Origin: Promethearchaeota archaeon
Lineage (GTDB): Archaea; Asgardarchaeota; Lokiarchaeia; Sigynarchaeales; SOKP01
Direction: 5' to 3'
DNA: 64,000 nucleotides
NCBI GenBank assembly: GCA_019057775.1
Contig: JAHLWT010000224.1
Span: 12,063-76,062, forward strand
In this document: positions 28,243 through 37,349 of the stretch, piece after piece
How positions within the stretch are numbered: position 1 is the first letter of the stretch
Layout: each line of letters opens with the position of its first letter
Notes under the pieces: model-generated
What the model was told of the DNA's origin: nothing
What the model saw: the letters and a program-made list of their open reading frames with translations, nothing else
The model's database searches: none
Position numbers and translations under genes: made by a program

Positions 28243-28383
28243 TTAATCACCATTAAAAATTTGAATCTCTTATTCGGTAATAAGATAATTCTACTTTCAT
28301 ATATAATAAAAATTTGAGTATAAATCATTAACTATTAAAATACTAAGATCATAGTGTCGCATCATCATTAAAACCTCAACTTT

Positions 28384-29508
28384 TTAATTTTTGAAATAGT
28401 CTAATATCATTTTCATGCATTTATTCGAACTTGGAATCTTTTTAAGATCACATAATATTGAATAATTAAAGAGTACAATATGTTTCACACCCACCTTGGC
28501 ATAGCTTTCAATTCTATTTATAACCATATCCGGAGTTCCATTAATATAAAAATCGTAGCACATTTCAGGCGGAACTTTATTTATTATGCTTAGAATTGTG
28601 TCTCTCTCAAAGTTCGGTGGAATGTAATCTACAACTCCATCTATGTTATCTCCTAGAGGATGAGTTAAGCCATACTGTTGAAAATCCTCATTATACAAAG
28701 TAAGCATATGATTTTTAGCAATTATAGATTCAGTCATCCTCTTACTTTCGTCAGGATCCTCATCAACAATTACATTGACATAAAGAGCCGGGGTAAATTT
28801 TTCAAATTCCCTTCCAGCTTTTTGTATGGATGTCTTAATAATTTTTAGTTTCTCTTTATAAGTATCAGGGCTTAAATATATTGGTAGCCACCCGTCTCCT
28901 AATCTACCAGTTATATCAAGCATTCGTGGACCATGAGCAGCAAGCCATATTGGAGGATATCTTCCTGATTTATGTGGCTTCAATGAAAAAATAGCATTTT
29001 TTAAATTCCAAAATTTTCCATTATAATCAAATTTTTCGTCATTTTCCCATAATAACCTAATAATCTTAATTGCTTCTTCTAACCTAGACACAGGATTATC
29101 CCATTTTATACCGTACGGAATAATATTTTCCTTTTCTCCGGTACCTATTCCTAGAATAGTTCTTCCATTTGATAATTGATCGAGTGTTAAAATTGTTTGA
29201 GCCAGAACAGCGGGATGCCTTCTAAAAGTCTCTGTTACACCTGTTCCTAATTTTATTTTTCTTGTATTTAAGGAAGCAATGCTCATCATGGTAAATGCTT
29301 CATAAATAAGATGAGGACTTTCATACACACTCGCCAAGTTAGTGATATCTGGTGTCCAGATTGATTTAGGAATCCAATTCATGATGTGATCAGCAAAAAA
29401 TAGAGAATCATAACCATCTTTCTCATATGCTTTTAATGTATTCAAATTGCTTTTCAAAGGGGGAATAAAGGTTGCGTCTCTTCCAATTTTTAAGTCTGTG
29501 ATATCCAT
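28384..29508 (-). CDS. F420-type luciferase-like (LLM) oxidoreductase
   Basis: A 374-residue bacterial-luciferase-like barrel. Characteristic segments are YDSLFFADHIMNW, RKIKLGTGVTETFRRHPAVLAQ, LDQLSNGRTILGIGTGEKEN (cofactor binding) and RYPPIWLAAHGPRMLDITG. In archaea such proteins nearly always use coenzyme F420, as in methylene-tetrahydromethanopterin reductase, but the insertions here are closer to the wider LLM group (phthiodiolone or glucose-6-phosphate type), so I do not call it Mer. ATG start at 29508 (MDITDLKIG). It is a single gene about 120 bases from the VWA gene on the same strand. Substrate unknown. Confidence 0.85.
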   Translation of the reverse strand: MDITDLKIGRDATFIPPLKSNLNTLKAYEKDGYDSLFFADHIMNWIPKSIWTPDITNLASVYESPHLIYEAFTMMSIASLNTRKIKLGTGVTETFRRHPAVLAQTILTLDQLSNGRTILGIGTGEKENIIPYGIKWDNPVSRLEEAIKIIRLLWENDEKFDYNGKFWNLKNAIFSLKPHKSGRYPPIWLAAHGPRMLDITGRLGDGWLPIYLSPDTYKEKLKIIKTSIQKAGREFEKFTPALYVNVIVDEDPDESKRMTESIIAKNHMLTLYNEDFQQYGLTHPLGDNIDGVVDYIPPNFERDTILSIINKVPPEMCYDFYINGTPDMVINRIESYAKVGVKHIVLFNYSILCDLKKIPSSNKCMKMILDYFKN

Positions 29509-29629
29509 AATTAATAATTCTTGCTATTATATTTTTTATTTAAAGTAATAATTAATTAATTAGAACGTGATTATTAAGTTATTTGAAAATACATTTATGA
29601 GGTCCCAACTTTTCATTTCTTAATGAAAT

Positions 29630-30763
29630 TCAAGTTTGAGATAATAAATCTATTAAAGCTCTTGGAATTTCTTTATAATCATTAACAGCGTAAAATTTTC
29701 CACTTCCCGCATGAGCTATGGCTTTGCACGTGGCGATTCCTTGATCTGCATTATTTTCAGCAGGCATGCCAATAACATGTAATCTGGTGAATTTTTTGGC
29801 TAGAACTATTGGATTTTCACCACGATTATAATTACCGTCAGTAATAAGAATGCCAAATGGATTTTTTTTCTTCTCTTTTATTTTATTTAACTGTTTTAAT
29901 CCTTTATCCAACCCAATATAAATATTTGTAAATCCCACAGCTTCAGAATCTAATATTTCATCAATGATGGAAACTATTGGTTTCTTTTTATCAATATTTT
30001 TTAATATCATAGCGGTTGAATTAAATAGTATTATAGCGAAATCCTCTTTTTCCATATTGTAAGCTAAAACGGACGTAGTGAGAGCAGCATTCAATAATAA
30101 TCGTCCATACATGCTACCACTCGTATCTAATATCAATACTACTTTTCTCTTTTGTCTCTTTCTTTCGATCCCATAAATATCTTGATAATTTAAACTCTTT
30201 TTGTGAATTTTTAGAGGATTATGCTGGATTGTTTCATCCAAACTAAATTCTGACATTCCTATTTGATAAAAGGGAACTGTTCTTTTATACTGACCTCTTA
30301 ATCCTTTACTCGTGATTTTTAAAGATAATTTCAAAATACTTTGACGTGCCAAACGCCTAAATACCGTTTTATATTTCTCAGAAATAGGACGCCTTATAAA
30401 AAAATAGATTTCCGACATAAATTCTCCCGCATCTTTTGCTTTTTCTATAAAAAATTTAACTCCTTCTTCAGTGTCCATAGCATCTGTCGCGGCATAGACA
30501 TTTGCTTTGAGTAATCCCAATAATGCCTCGATATTTTTATGTTGTATTGCTAAATACGTGAGATCCCTTATCTGTTTAAAATCAAGAGTATCTGCTAAAT
30601 GTTTATAATAATCTGGTTTCTTTTTCTTTTTTCTGATAATTTCATATTCCAGTATTTTATTATCAGGTAGTCGATCAACATGCCTTACATGCAGCCTTTT
30701 CTCAATCTCTTCAGAATTGTCCTCAGAGAAATCATCGATTATTGAAAATCCGATTTGCTCAAT
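29630..30763 (-). CDS. VWA-domain (CoxE/BchD-like) partner of a MoxR ATPase
   Basis: The C-terminal 190 residues form a von Willebrand A domain with a full metal-ion-dependent adhesion site: LILDTSGSMYG (DxSxS), GFTNIYIGL (Thr) and LITDGNYN. The coding frame stays open upstream of the first TTG (30520) for another 85 codons that look genuine (IEKRLHVRHVDRLPDN, EYEIIRKKKKKPDYYKH), up to a stop at 30781-30779. No ATG, GTG or TTG occurs there. I place the start at ATT 30763, which would give MEQIGFSIIDDF and a 25-base overlap with the ATPase gene. VWA plus MoxR pairs act as chaperones that insert metals or remodel complexes. The target is unknown. Confidence 0.8.
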   Translation of the reverse strand: MEQIGFSIIDDFSEDNSEEIEKRLHVRHVDRLPDNKILEYEIIRKKKKKPDYYKHLADTLDFKQIRDLTYLAIQHKNIEALLGLLKANVYAATDAMDTEEGVKFFIEKAKDAGEFMSEIYFFIRRPISEKYKTVFRRLARQSILKLSLKITSKGLRGQYKRTVPFYQIGMSEFSLDETIQHNPLKIHKKSLNYQDIYGIERKRQKRKVVLILDTSGSMYGRLLLNAALTTSVLAYNMEKEDFAIILFNSTAMILKNIDKKKPIVSIIDEILDSEAVGFTNIYIGLDKGLKQLNKIKEKKKNPFGILITDGNYNRGENPIVLAKKFTRLHVIGMPAENNADQGIATCKAIAHAGSGKFYAVNDYKEIPRALIDLLSQT

Positions 30764-31617
30764 ACAGCTAAAACGATATTAGTGATAATCTCTTTTTTGG
30801 ATTGAGTAAGTCCATCCTCTAATTCGATTTTATTGTATAAGGCCATTACGGCGGCTTCAACCCAATTTTTAGAACTATCAGTATTTTCATATTGATTCAT
30901 TAAAGTTGTTAAATCTATTGCACCTCTAATAGAACTACCTCTGCGGATAGAAGTACTTTCTCTTGTAATTTGTATAATCTGTTGAGATATGGTGGCAATT
31001 TTAGTATTGTCACTATCATTTAGATTAGCTTCTTGTTTAATTATCAGAATTTCTTCTTCTGGATTTTGATAAGATAGGTTAATCCATATGAACCTGTCTT
31101 TTAATGCTTCTCCTAATACGGTTACACCTACGTGTGCAGCAGGATTCTGTGTTGCAATAACAAAAAAGTCATCATGCGCAGTTATCGTTTTTAACTTAGG
31201 AATTTCTAAAATGCCTTCATCTAAAGCTGTCAGTAGTGAATTTTGTGTATTTTCTGGCATTCTATTAATTTCATTTATGAATAAACATCCTCCATTCATC
31301 ATTGCTAAAGCGAGTGGTCCATATCTATAAGAATCTTCAACATATCCTTTCGAAATCACGATCGGCGGATCGAAATAGCCAACAAGATTATGCGGAAGTA
31401 GTTCTTCACTACAATCAACTCGATAAAAATTAGTTGTAAAATAAGAAGTCCCCGCTTTTGCAAGTGTAGTTTTTCCTGTGCCTACATCACCTTCTAATAA
31501 TATATTCTTTCCTACAGAATTCCCTATGACAATTTTTCTAAGTTCTTCTGTTCTGCCTATTATCTTATTTTTTTCTTGTATATCTTTTACTCTTGCGGTT
31601 ATATCTATACCAACCAT
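30739..31617 (-). CDS. MoxR-type AAA+ ATPase
   Basis: A 292-residue AAA+ ATPase of the MoxR/CbbQ type. Walker A is GDVGTGKTTLAK near residue 40, Walker B is GGCLFINEINRMP, and sensor 1 lies in FFVIATQNP, followed by ALKDRFIWINL with the arginine finger. The C-terminal helical lid follows to residue 292. MoxR ATPases work with VWA proteins to mature or remodel other complexes, such as metal-containing dehydrogenases. Here the VWA gene follows with an overlapping reading frame. The FTR1 iron permease gene lies 82 bases upstream on the same strand, which may hint at metal handling. Confidence 0.9.
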   Translation of the reverse strand: MVGIDITARVKDIQEKNKIIGRTEELRKIVIGNSVGKNILLEGDVGTGKTTLAKAGTSYFTTNFYRVDCSEELLPHNLVGYFDPPIVISKGYVEDSYRYGPLALAMMNGGCLFINEINRMPENTQNSLLTALDEGILEIPKLKTITAHDDFFVIATQNPAAHVGVTVLGEALKDRFIWINLSYQNPEEEILIIKQEANLNDSDNTKIATISQQIIQITRESTSIRRGSSIRGAIDLTTLMNQYENTDSSKNWVEAAVMALYNKIELEDGLTQSKKEIITNIVLAVLSKSDFQ

Positions 31618-31699
31618 ATAACTAAGAGTTAAGCATCTGTAAAAAGATTTTATATTCCAACTTAAAACTGAAAAAAAATAAAGAAAAATAATAGGAAAA

Positions 31700-32617
31700 T
31701 TAATCTAATGAGATTTTATGTTGTTCTTCTCTCAATTCCATAATAATAATATCATTAGTTCGTTTCCATAATTTCAATGAAATTATCCCTATAGAAATTA
31801 GGAGACTTGGATAAATTATTATTTCTAACAAAGAAGGATTTGCATTATAGCCAAATAATGCCTTCAACAACGAACCAATTATTTCAAGCCATTCTGGAGT
31901 TGTTGGGTTACCGTCAGGAAATGATTCCGGTAAAATGTGTTTCAAATTCCATACTTCATTTATAATTGGATTGATAACACCAGCTTCGATAAATTCATGA
32001 ATTCCATAAGTAATTAACCCTGCAGCAAATAAAATTAGTATAACATTAGTAACTTTAAAGAATTTTGATAAATCTATTGTCTTAACTCCATAATATATTA
32101 GCAATCCTATAAGTATTGAAATTCCTAAACCTATTACAGAACCGAGAATACTAATAAATGGGCTAATTGAGCCTATAGATGCAGTACCAGTGAGTAAAAG
32201 TACTAGTTCAATTCCCTCTCTGATAATTATAATAAAGGTCAGCATCGAAATTGAAAGTGCTTTCTGTCGTTCAATCGAAAATTCTACTTTTTCCTCCAAA
32301 TGCTTACGCATTTTTGGCCCTTCTTTACTTACCCACAAAACTAAGGTAATAATAAAAATCCCCGATATTACAAATGTAGAGCCTTCAAAAACTTTCTCTA
32401 ATATCCCTGTAAATCCTCCGAACAACATAGAAAAAATAGCAGCAAAGATTATGCTAGAAAAGATTGCTAATCCGGCTCCAAGATATACATGTTTATTATA
32501 AGATCGCTGTTTTGTTTTTTTTAAATATAATAATATAATAACAACAACTAAAGTTGCTTCTAATCCTTCCCTAAATGCTAAGAAGATTGGAGTTATTAAA
32601 TTTATATATGCAGTCAT
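31700..32617 (-). CDS. FTR1-family iron permease
   Basis: A 305-residue membrane protein with about seven helices. The two iron-binding REGLE signatures are present: FREGLEATLVV near residue 16 and IIREGIELVLLL near residue 130, each in a helix, as in yeast Ftr1p and bacterial EfeU. The eukaryotic and bacterial proteins take up ferric or ferrous iron with an oxidase partner; no such partner is next to this gene. The start is ATG 32617. The neighbouring Fur-like regulator, catalase and OsmC genes at 33-37 kb suggest that iron and peroxide control are grouped here. Confidence 0.9.
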   Translation of the reverse strand: MTAYINLITPIFLAFREGLEATLVVVIILLYLKKTKQRSYNKHVYLGAGLAIFSSIIFAAIFSMLFGGFTGILEKVFEGSTFVISGIFIITLVLWVSKEGPKMRKHLEEKVEFSIERQKALSISMLTFIIIIREGIELVLLLTGTASIGSISPFISILGSVIGLGISILIGLLIYYGVKTIDLSKFFKVTNVILILFAAGLITYGIHEFIEAGVINPIINEVWNLKHILPESFPDGNPTTPEWLEIIGSLLKALFGYNANPSLLEIIIYPSLLISIGIISLKLWKRTNDIIIMELREEQHKISLD

Positions 32618-32876
32618 AAATTTTTACCTCAATTGTTTCTATTATGTAATGTAAAATATTAATGAAATATAAATATTTTAGTTATACCAAATAAGCAAGA
32701 AAATTTCTTTAATAGTCTATATTTATATATTGAATTAGTGAATCTCTATCACCTAGTTTAAATTTATATTATTAGAACGATCAGAGGTTTAATATCCAAA
32801 TAAGTAAAATCCTATGAAATGCTTTTTTAAATTAAATTTTAGCGCAGTAAATAGTGAATAATAAGCGAAAAAGAAT

Positions 32877-32985
32877 TTTCAATCCTTCTTGATATGGAAG
32901 AATTTCAATTATTCCATCAGATTCCGTGAGGGAACTTATTATTCACAGATCCTTTTAATTTAATCGGATTTGCGATTCCTACCTC
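32877..32985 (-). pseudogene. Remnant of a moeA C-terminus
   Basis: Bases 32877-32985 align with 33781-33889, the 3' end of the intact moeA gene, at roughly 80% or better by eye. The reading on the minus strand gives the tail KLKGS...ESDGIIEILPYQEGLK with a one-base insertion (near 32940) that breaks the frame. The matching N-terminal remnant lies at 37221-37343. The rest of the 587-base gap 32618-33204 has no other gene that I can see; its right part carries the promoter and a small dyad ahead of the OsmC gene. Confidence 0.8.
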
Positions 32986-33161
32986 ATCTTAACAAATTAT
33001 ACATCTTATATATACAATGTTTCAATTTGAGACAAATTTTTGACCAGAGTTTAAAACTTAAACATTATATAAGTTGATTTAATATAAGTGTTTTTCTCCT
33101 CAATTGATACTTTATAATTTATAATCTAAAATATTTTATCAGTTTTATCATCATAAATATA

Positions 33162-33175
33162 AGACATACATGTCT
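33162..33175. promoter_or_regulatory. Inverted repeat ahead of OsmC gene (possible operator)
   Basis: AGACAT-AC-ATGTCT is a perfect 6-base inverted repeat with a 2-base spacer, 30 bases before the OsmC start. A TATA-like ATTATATAAG lies about 90 bases further upstream. The position suggests a regulator site, but a 6-base arm could be chance. Confidence 0.3.
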
Positions 33176-33204
33176 AATCATAAAAGGTAACGGAGGATGA
33201 AAAG

Positions 33205-33732
33205 ATGATAAATAGAATAAATATAGAAGTCTTTAATCAAACAATAGAAGATGTAAAAAATACGCCTTCGAATGCTATAAAAACTTTAAAAATTGAGGGT
33301 ACATGGAGATTGGATTCAGACAGCGGTCCTCAATTTGAAACAAAATTAAAAACTGAAAACGCAGGAGAAATTCTTGTTCAATCGGATGAAACTATTATTT
33401 TGGGTGGTGGCGGTACTGCACCAAATCCAGTTCAATACTGTATTGGGGGATTACTAGCATGTTTTTCTGCAACTTATGTGAAATGGGCTTCAATGGAAGG
33501 CCTTCTGCTAAATAGTTTTAAAATTATATGTACGGCTAATATGGATCTATCAGCCGCTTTAGGCCTTTCTGATAATCCACCTTTAAGTAATTTACAAATA
33601 GAGTTGTTAGTTGAGAGCGCAGCTTCTATGGAAGACTTACTAAGAATTAATGAAATCGCTAAAAAACGCTGTCCGGGATATTATTGCCTTACTCATGGAA
33701 TTATCCCACAAATCGATATTAAAAGAAAATAA
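33205..33732 (+). CDS. OsmC/Ohr-family protein (peroxide or hydroperoxide defence)
   Basis: A 175-residue OsmC-family protein. The domain begins near residue 40, with APNPVQYCIGGLLACFSATYV at about 72-92 carrying the first redox cysteine, and a second reactive cysteine region in KKRCPGYYCLTHG close to the C-terminus. This two-cysteine layout is the signature of thiol peroxidases that reduce organic hydroperoxides. Beyond the two main cysteines there are extra ones (QYC, YYC), so the exact pair is uncertain. The ATG at 33205 has a strong ribosome-binding site, GGAGGATG, a few bases upstream. It is convergent with moeA, ending 11 bases before the end of that gene. Confidence 0.85.
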   Translation: MINRINIEVFNQTIEDVKNTPSNAIKTLKIEGTWRLDSDSGPQFETKLKTENAGEILVQSDETIILGGGGTAPNPVQYCIGGLLACFSATYVKWASMEGLLLNSFKIICTANMDLSAALGLSDNPPLSNLQIELLVESAASMEDLLRINEIAKKRCPGYYCLTHGIIPQIDIKRK

Positions 33733-33742
33733 AAAAATGATT

Positions 33743-34990
33743 TTACTTTGGAAAAAGTTTCACGATAACTTTTTCCCCTTTTTTCAATCCTTCTTGATGC
33801 GGAAGAATTTCTACTATTCCGTCAGATTCCGTGAGGGAGCTTATTACTCCAGATCCTTTTAATTTGACAGGTTTTGCAACGATCTGATTGTCTGTAATAT
33901 CAATTTTTACACGTAAATGATGAAGAAATCCTAAGCTTGAAACAGGTACGTCCTTTTTTATGTGAGCAATGACTTTTGTTCTTGGATCGAAGTTAATACA
34001 ACCCAAAATCTTTTTAATTGTAGGACCAACAATTTGCAGAAAGCAGATATAAGCTGCCACTGGAGTGCCCGGCAGACAAAAAATTAACGTTTGGTTTAAC
34101 AATCCTATTAAAACAGGTGATCCTGGTCTCATAGCTATACCATGGACAAGAACATCACCATATTCATGAATTATCTCAGGTAAGTAATCTTTTGTTCCTA
34201 CAGAAGTTCCTCCGGTAAATATTATAACTTGTGAATCATTATCTGATTCAATTAACTTTTTTTTTATTGCGTCTTTGTCGTCTTTTACTGTTTCTCCTCT
34301 CACTACAACCCCCCCATAAATCTTGACTAAATTAGAAATCATAGGAGTATTTGAATTGTAGATCTTACCCGGTTCTATAACATTCCCGGGTTCAATCAAT
34401 TCATCTCCCGAAGCAAAAACACTTACCTTGGGTTTAATAGACACCTTAATCTTTACATATCCTAATGAAGAGAGAAGAGCTATATGTTCAGCTTTTAAGA
34501 CTGTACCTTTATTTAAGATCTGGGTTCCCTGATCAATATCTTCTCCTGCGTAAGATATATTTTTTCTAGGAGCCAATGCAGTATAGAGACTAATTTCGTC
34601 ATTTTCTATTTCTGTGTCTTCTATTTTAATAACTGCATTTGCTCCAATAGGAATAGGTGCTCCAGTAGAAATTCTAATGCCTTCACCTTTATTAAGCTTA
34701 AGAGTGGAAGATTCACCAATTTCAATTATTCCAACAAGTTGAATCACCTTTGGACTTTTTGTAGAAGCCCCAAATGAATCAGTTGATTTAATTGCATAGC
34801 CATCCATGGCAGATCGATCAAAAGGAGGAATATCCATTTCGCTAATAATATCAACAGCTAAAACTCGGTTTAACGCGTCCTTTATTTCAATTTCTTCGAT
34901 TGGATTTAACTGGATGTGAGAAAAGAGTTTTTCGAGAGCGTCCTCTACTGAAGTTAATTTTGAGAATCCAATTTTTCTTAACTTTTCCAA
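33743..34990 (-). CDS. moeA: Molybdopterin molybdenumtransferase MoeA (intact copy 1)
   Basis: A 415-residue MoeA, which inserts molybdate or tungstate into adenylylated molybdopterin. Motifs are PPFDRSAMDGYAI near residue 63, STGAPIPIGANAVIKIEDTE, VFASGDELIEPG, IFTGGTSVGTKDYLPE in the MogA-like domain, and FCLPGTPVAAY. The C-terminal domain IV follows to PHQEGLKKGEKV. It starts at TTG 34990 and reads away from fur. Pieces of another copy lie at 32877-32985 and 37221-37343. Together with the moeA at 37942 the window holds two intact paralogues, as is common in archaea, perhaps one for Mo and one for W (inference). Confidence 0.93.
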   Translation of the reverse strand: MEKLRKIGFSKLTSVEDALEKLFSHIQLNPIEEIEIKDALNRVLAVDIISEMDIPPFDRSAMDGYAIKSTDSFGASTKSPKVIQLVGIIEIGESSTLKLNKGEGIRISTGAPIPIGANAVIKIEDTEIENDEISLYTALAPRKNISYAGEDIDQGTQILNKGTVLKAEHIALLSSLGYVKIKVSIKPKVSVFASGDELIEPGNVIEPGKIYNSNTPMISNLVKIYGGVVVRGETVKDDKDAIKKKLIESDNDSQVIIFTGGTSVGTKDYLPEIIHEYGDVLVHGIAMRPGSPVLIGLLNQTLIFCLPGTPVAAYICFLQIVGPTIKKILGCINFDPRTKVIAHIKKDVPVSSLGFLHHLRVKIDITDNQIVAKPVKLKGSGVISSLTESDGIVEILPHQEGLKKGEKVIVKLFPK

Positions 34991-35076
34991 GATCCTTCAC
35001 TTAAGAGCGTATTAAAAAAAGTTTTTGAGATGTATTAAATTTTTTTCTAATTTCAAATTGTTTTTGAAAAACAAGT

Positions 35077-35499
35077 TTATTTACAATCTTCACATTCATA
35101 ATATATATCTATGCGTTGGCCTTTAGGTTTAACTCCTATATCTGATATAATAACATTCCACATTTCTTTAACATTATCACACTTGTAATCAAGAATTTTT
35201 CCACATTCGGAACAGATCATATTAATATGGAGTTCCATATCTGAATCATACCTTATACTTCCTTCATTAAATCCTAGTTCTTGTATTAAACCTAATTCTT
35301 TTAGAAGATGTAATGTTTTATAGATCGTTCCTAAACTTATCATGGGATATTGTTTCTTTAAATTTTGATATATTTGATCAGCTATAGGATGATCTTTTCG
35401 AGAAAGTATAAAATCACATATTGCTAAGCGTTGAGCGGTTACCTTATATCCATTTTCTCGAAAAATCGTAATTAAATTTTGAGTTTCCAATTGAATCAC
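35077..35499 (-). CDS. Fur/PerR-family metalloregulator
   Basis: A 140-residue ferric-uptake-regulator family protein. The winged helix is residues 1-85 with YKVTAQRLAICDFILS and ISLGTIYKTLHLLKELGLI (recognition helix). The dimerisation domain has CSECGKI and YYECEDCK, the two CxxC pairs of the structural zinc site. The region before the first pair reads DMELHINMIC, with one His where many Furs have several, so metal ligation at the regulatory site is altered or uses other residues. The divergent catalase gene and the palindrome between them favour a PerR-like peroxide role (inference). Start is GTG 35499. Confidence 0.9.
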   Translation of the reverse strand: MIQLETQNLITIFRENGYKVTAQRLAICDFILSRKDHPIADQIYQNLKKQYPMISLGTIYKTLHLLKELGLIQELGFNEGSIRYDSDMELHINMICSECGKILDYKCDNVKEMWNVIISDIGVKPKGQRIDIYYECEDCK

Positions 35500-35599
35500 T
35501 GAGAATTCTTTACAATTATATGAATAATTATATGATTTAAAATGCTTTTAAAATGAAACATAAGATATATTAATAAAGGTTACTATTTGATATTGATTA

Positions 35600-35624
35600 T
35601 TATATAAGAATCATTCTTATATAA
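35600..35624. promoter_or_regulatory. 25-bp palindrome between fur-like gene and catalase (Fur/PerR box candidate)
   Basis: Positions 35600-35624 form a palindrome with two 12-base arms (TTATATAAGAAT and its complement) around one central base, with every arm position paired. The AT-rich arms resemble Fur/PerR boxes. It lies just before a TATA-like TATTTAAAT at 35627-35635 and 62 bases ahead of the catalase ATG, so a bound repressor would block catalase transcription; the same site could also control fur. Confidence 0.7.
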
Positions 35625-35685
35625 GATATTTAAATTTTAAACTTTCTTGTAATAATTCTGACTAAACAAAAAAAGACGATTTGTA

Positions 35686-37161
35686 ATGAAAAAAAATGAG
35701 AAAAAAGAAATTAAAACATTAACGACTCAAGGAGGTGCTCCGGTACCAGATAATCAGAACTCTTTATCTGCTGGTGAGAGAGGACCGTTGCTTATGCAAG
35801 ATGTACATTTATTTGAAAAAATGGCCCATTTTAATAGAGAACGCATACCTGAACGAGTAGTTCATGCAAAAGGAGCTGGAGCATACGGTACTTTTACTGT
35901 GACTAAAGATATTACAAAATATACTAAAGCAAAAATTTTCTCAGAAGTCGGGAAGAAAACAGAGCTTATAATTCGCTTTTCAACAGTGGCAGGTGAAAAA
36001 GGTTCAGCGGATACAGTTAGGGATGTGAGAGGTTTCGCTATTAAGTATTATACAGAAGAAGGCAATTGGGATTTAGTTGGTAATAATACTCCCGTATTTT
36101 TTATTAGAGATGCTCTAAAATTCAGCGATTTTATCCATACTCAAAAACGTATGCCACAAACAAACCTTCGATCCCAAACAATGTGGTGGGATTTCTGGTC
36201 GCTAGTTCCCGAATCTTTACATCAGGTAACTATTCTTTTCTCAGATCGTGGTATACCAAGAGGCTTTCCACACATGAATGGATATGGTAGTCATACCTAT
36301 AGTTTCCTCAATGCAAATGATGAGCGTTTCTGGGTTAAATTTCACTTCAAAACCATGCAAGGTATTAAAAACTTCACTCAAGAAGAAGCGGATGAAATAG
36401 CTGGTAAAGATCCAGATTGGGCAACCCGTGATCTTTTTGAGAGGATTGAAAAAGAAGATTTTCCAAAGTGGAAGTTTTCCGTACAGATCATGCCAGAAGT
36501 AGAAGCTGAGACTTATCGATGGAATCCGTTTGATTTGACCAAAGTTTGGCCTCATAAAGACTATCCTTTAATTGAAGTGGGGATAATAGAGCTTAATCAG
36601 AATCCTTCTAATTATTTTGCAGAAATTGAACAAGTTGCCTTTGATCCTTCAAATAAGGTTCCAGGAATTTCTTTTTCACCAGATAAAATGCTACAAGCTA
36701 GGACTTTTTCTTATGCTGATGCGCATCGATATCGACTTGGCGTTAATTATGAAAGTTTACCTGTTAATAGACCAAAAGCCGCAGTAAATAATTATCATCG
36801 TGATGGTTACATGCGTTTTGATGGTAATAGTGGAAACTCGGTTATTTACGAACCAAATAGTTTTGGTGGACCTATACAAAATCCTGCCTTTAAGGAGCCA
36901 CCCTTAAAAATTTCAGGTGATGCAGATGCATATGACCAGCCTACAACCGATGGTGATTTTGTTCAACCAGGCAATCTCTACAGATTGATGTCATCTGATG
37001 AGCAAGATCGTCTTAATAAAAATCTTGTTAATAGCTTAAAGACTGTACCTGAGTTCATTCAAGAAAGAATGGTTAAGCACTTTTTTAAAGCTGAATCAAC
37101 TTGGGGAGAAAGAGTTGCGAAAGAATTAGGTTTAAAGATTACACCAGAATTAGGCGCTTAA
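35686..37161 (+). CDS. katA: Haem catalase (small-subunit type)
   Basis: A 491-residue monofunctional catalase, the normal length for the small-subunit clade. [16 protein letters not shown] contains the active-site His, NTPVFFIRD the catalytic Asn, and [17 protein letters not shown] the proximal haem-binding Tyr with its Arg. NADPH-binding residues are not scored here. It converts hydrogen peroxide to water and oxygen in the cytosol. The ATG at 35686 is downstream of a clear palindrome and TATA box. A haem catalase is unusual for an anaerobic Asgard archaeon and may have been acquired by transfer (inference); its divergent pairing with fur is a common bacterial arrangement. Confidence 0.95.
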   Translation: MKKNEKKEIKTLTTQGGAPVPDNQNSLSAGERGPLLMQDVHLFEKMAHFNRERIPERVVHAKGAGAYGTFTVTKDITKYTKAKIFSEVGKKTELIIRFSTVAGEKGSADTVRDVRGFAIKYYTEEGNWDLVGNNTPVFFIRDALKFSDFIHTQKRMPQTNLRSQTMWWDFWSLVPESLHQVTILFSDRGIPRGFPHMNGYGSHTYSFLNANDERFWVKFHFKTMQGIKNFTQEEADEIAGKDPDWATRDLFERIEKEDFPKWKFSVQIMPEVEAETYRWNPFDLTKVWPHKDYPLIEVGIIELNQNPSNYFAEIEQVAFDPSNKVPGISFSPDKMLQARTFSYADAHRYRLGVNYESLPVNRPKAAVNNYHRDGYMRFDGNSGNSVIYEPNSFGGPIQNPAFKEPPLKISGDADAYDQPTTDGDFVQPGNLYRLMSSDEQDRLNKNLVNSLKTVPEFIQERMVKHFFKAESTWGERVAKELGLKITPELGA

Positions 37162-37220
37162 TGAAGAAATTATTTTTTAAATAACTAATTCATTCTTTTT
37201 TTTATCTATTACTAAGAAAT

Positions 37221-37343
37221 TCATTGTAAACCATGGGAAAAATGTAACCTTGGTGAATTTAGTTGGATATGAGAAAATGCATTTTCTAAAGCATCTTCTA
37301 AGGGAGTTAATTTTGAGAATCCAATTTTTCTAAGTTTTTCCAA
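37221..37343 (-). pseudogene. Remnant of a moeA N-terminus
   Basis: A 40-codon frame starting with TTG 37343 and ending with TGA 37221. Its first 29 residues, MEKLRKIGFSKLTPLEDALE and NAFSHIQLN, match the start of the intact MoeA (MEKLRKIGFSKLTSVEDALE, KLFSHIQLN) and then diverge. It even keeps the TTG start and sits 7 bases after the moaB stop, which looks like the original place of moeA in the operon. With the C-terminal remnant at 32877 it brackets the OsmC-moeA-fur-catalase block. Confidence 0.8.
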
Positions 37344-37349
37344 ATTCAA

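Noticed and set aside
28384..29508. LLM protein as methylene-tetrahydromethanopterin reductase
   Set aside because: Length and insertions fit the wider F420 LLM group, and no other methanopterin genes are nearby.
33743..33862. Second plus-strand frame after OsmC
   Set aside because: It overlaps the end of moeA in antisense and starts inside osmC; no support.
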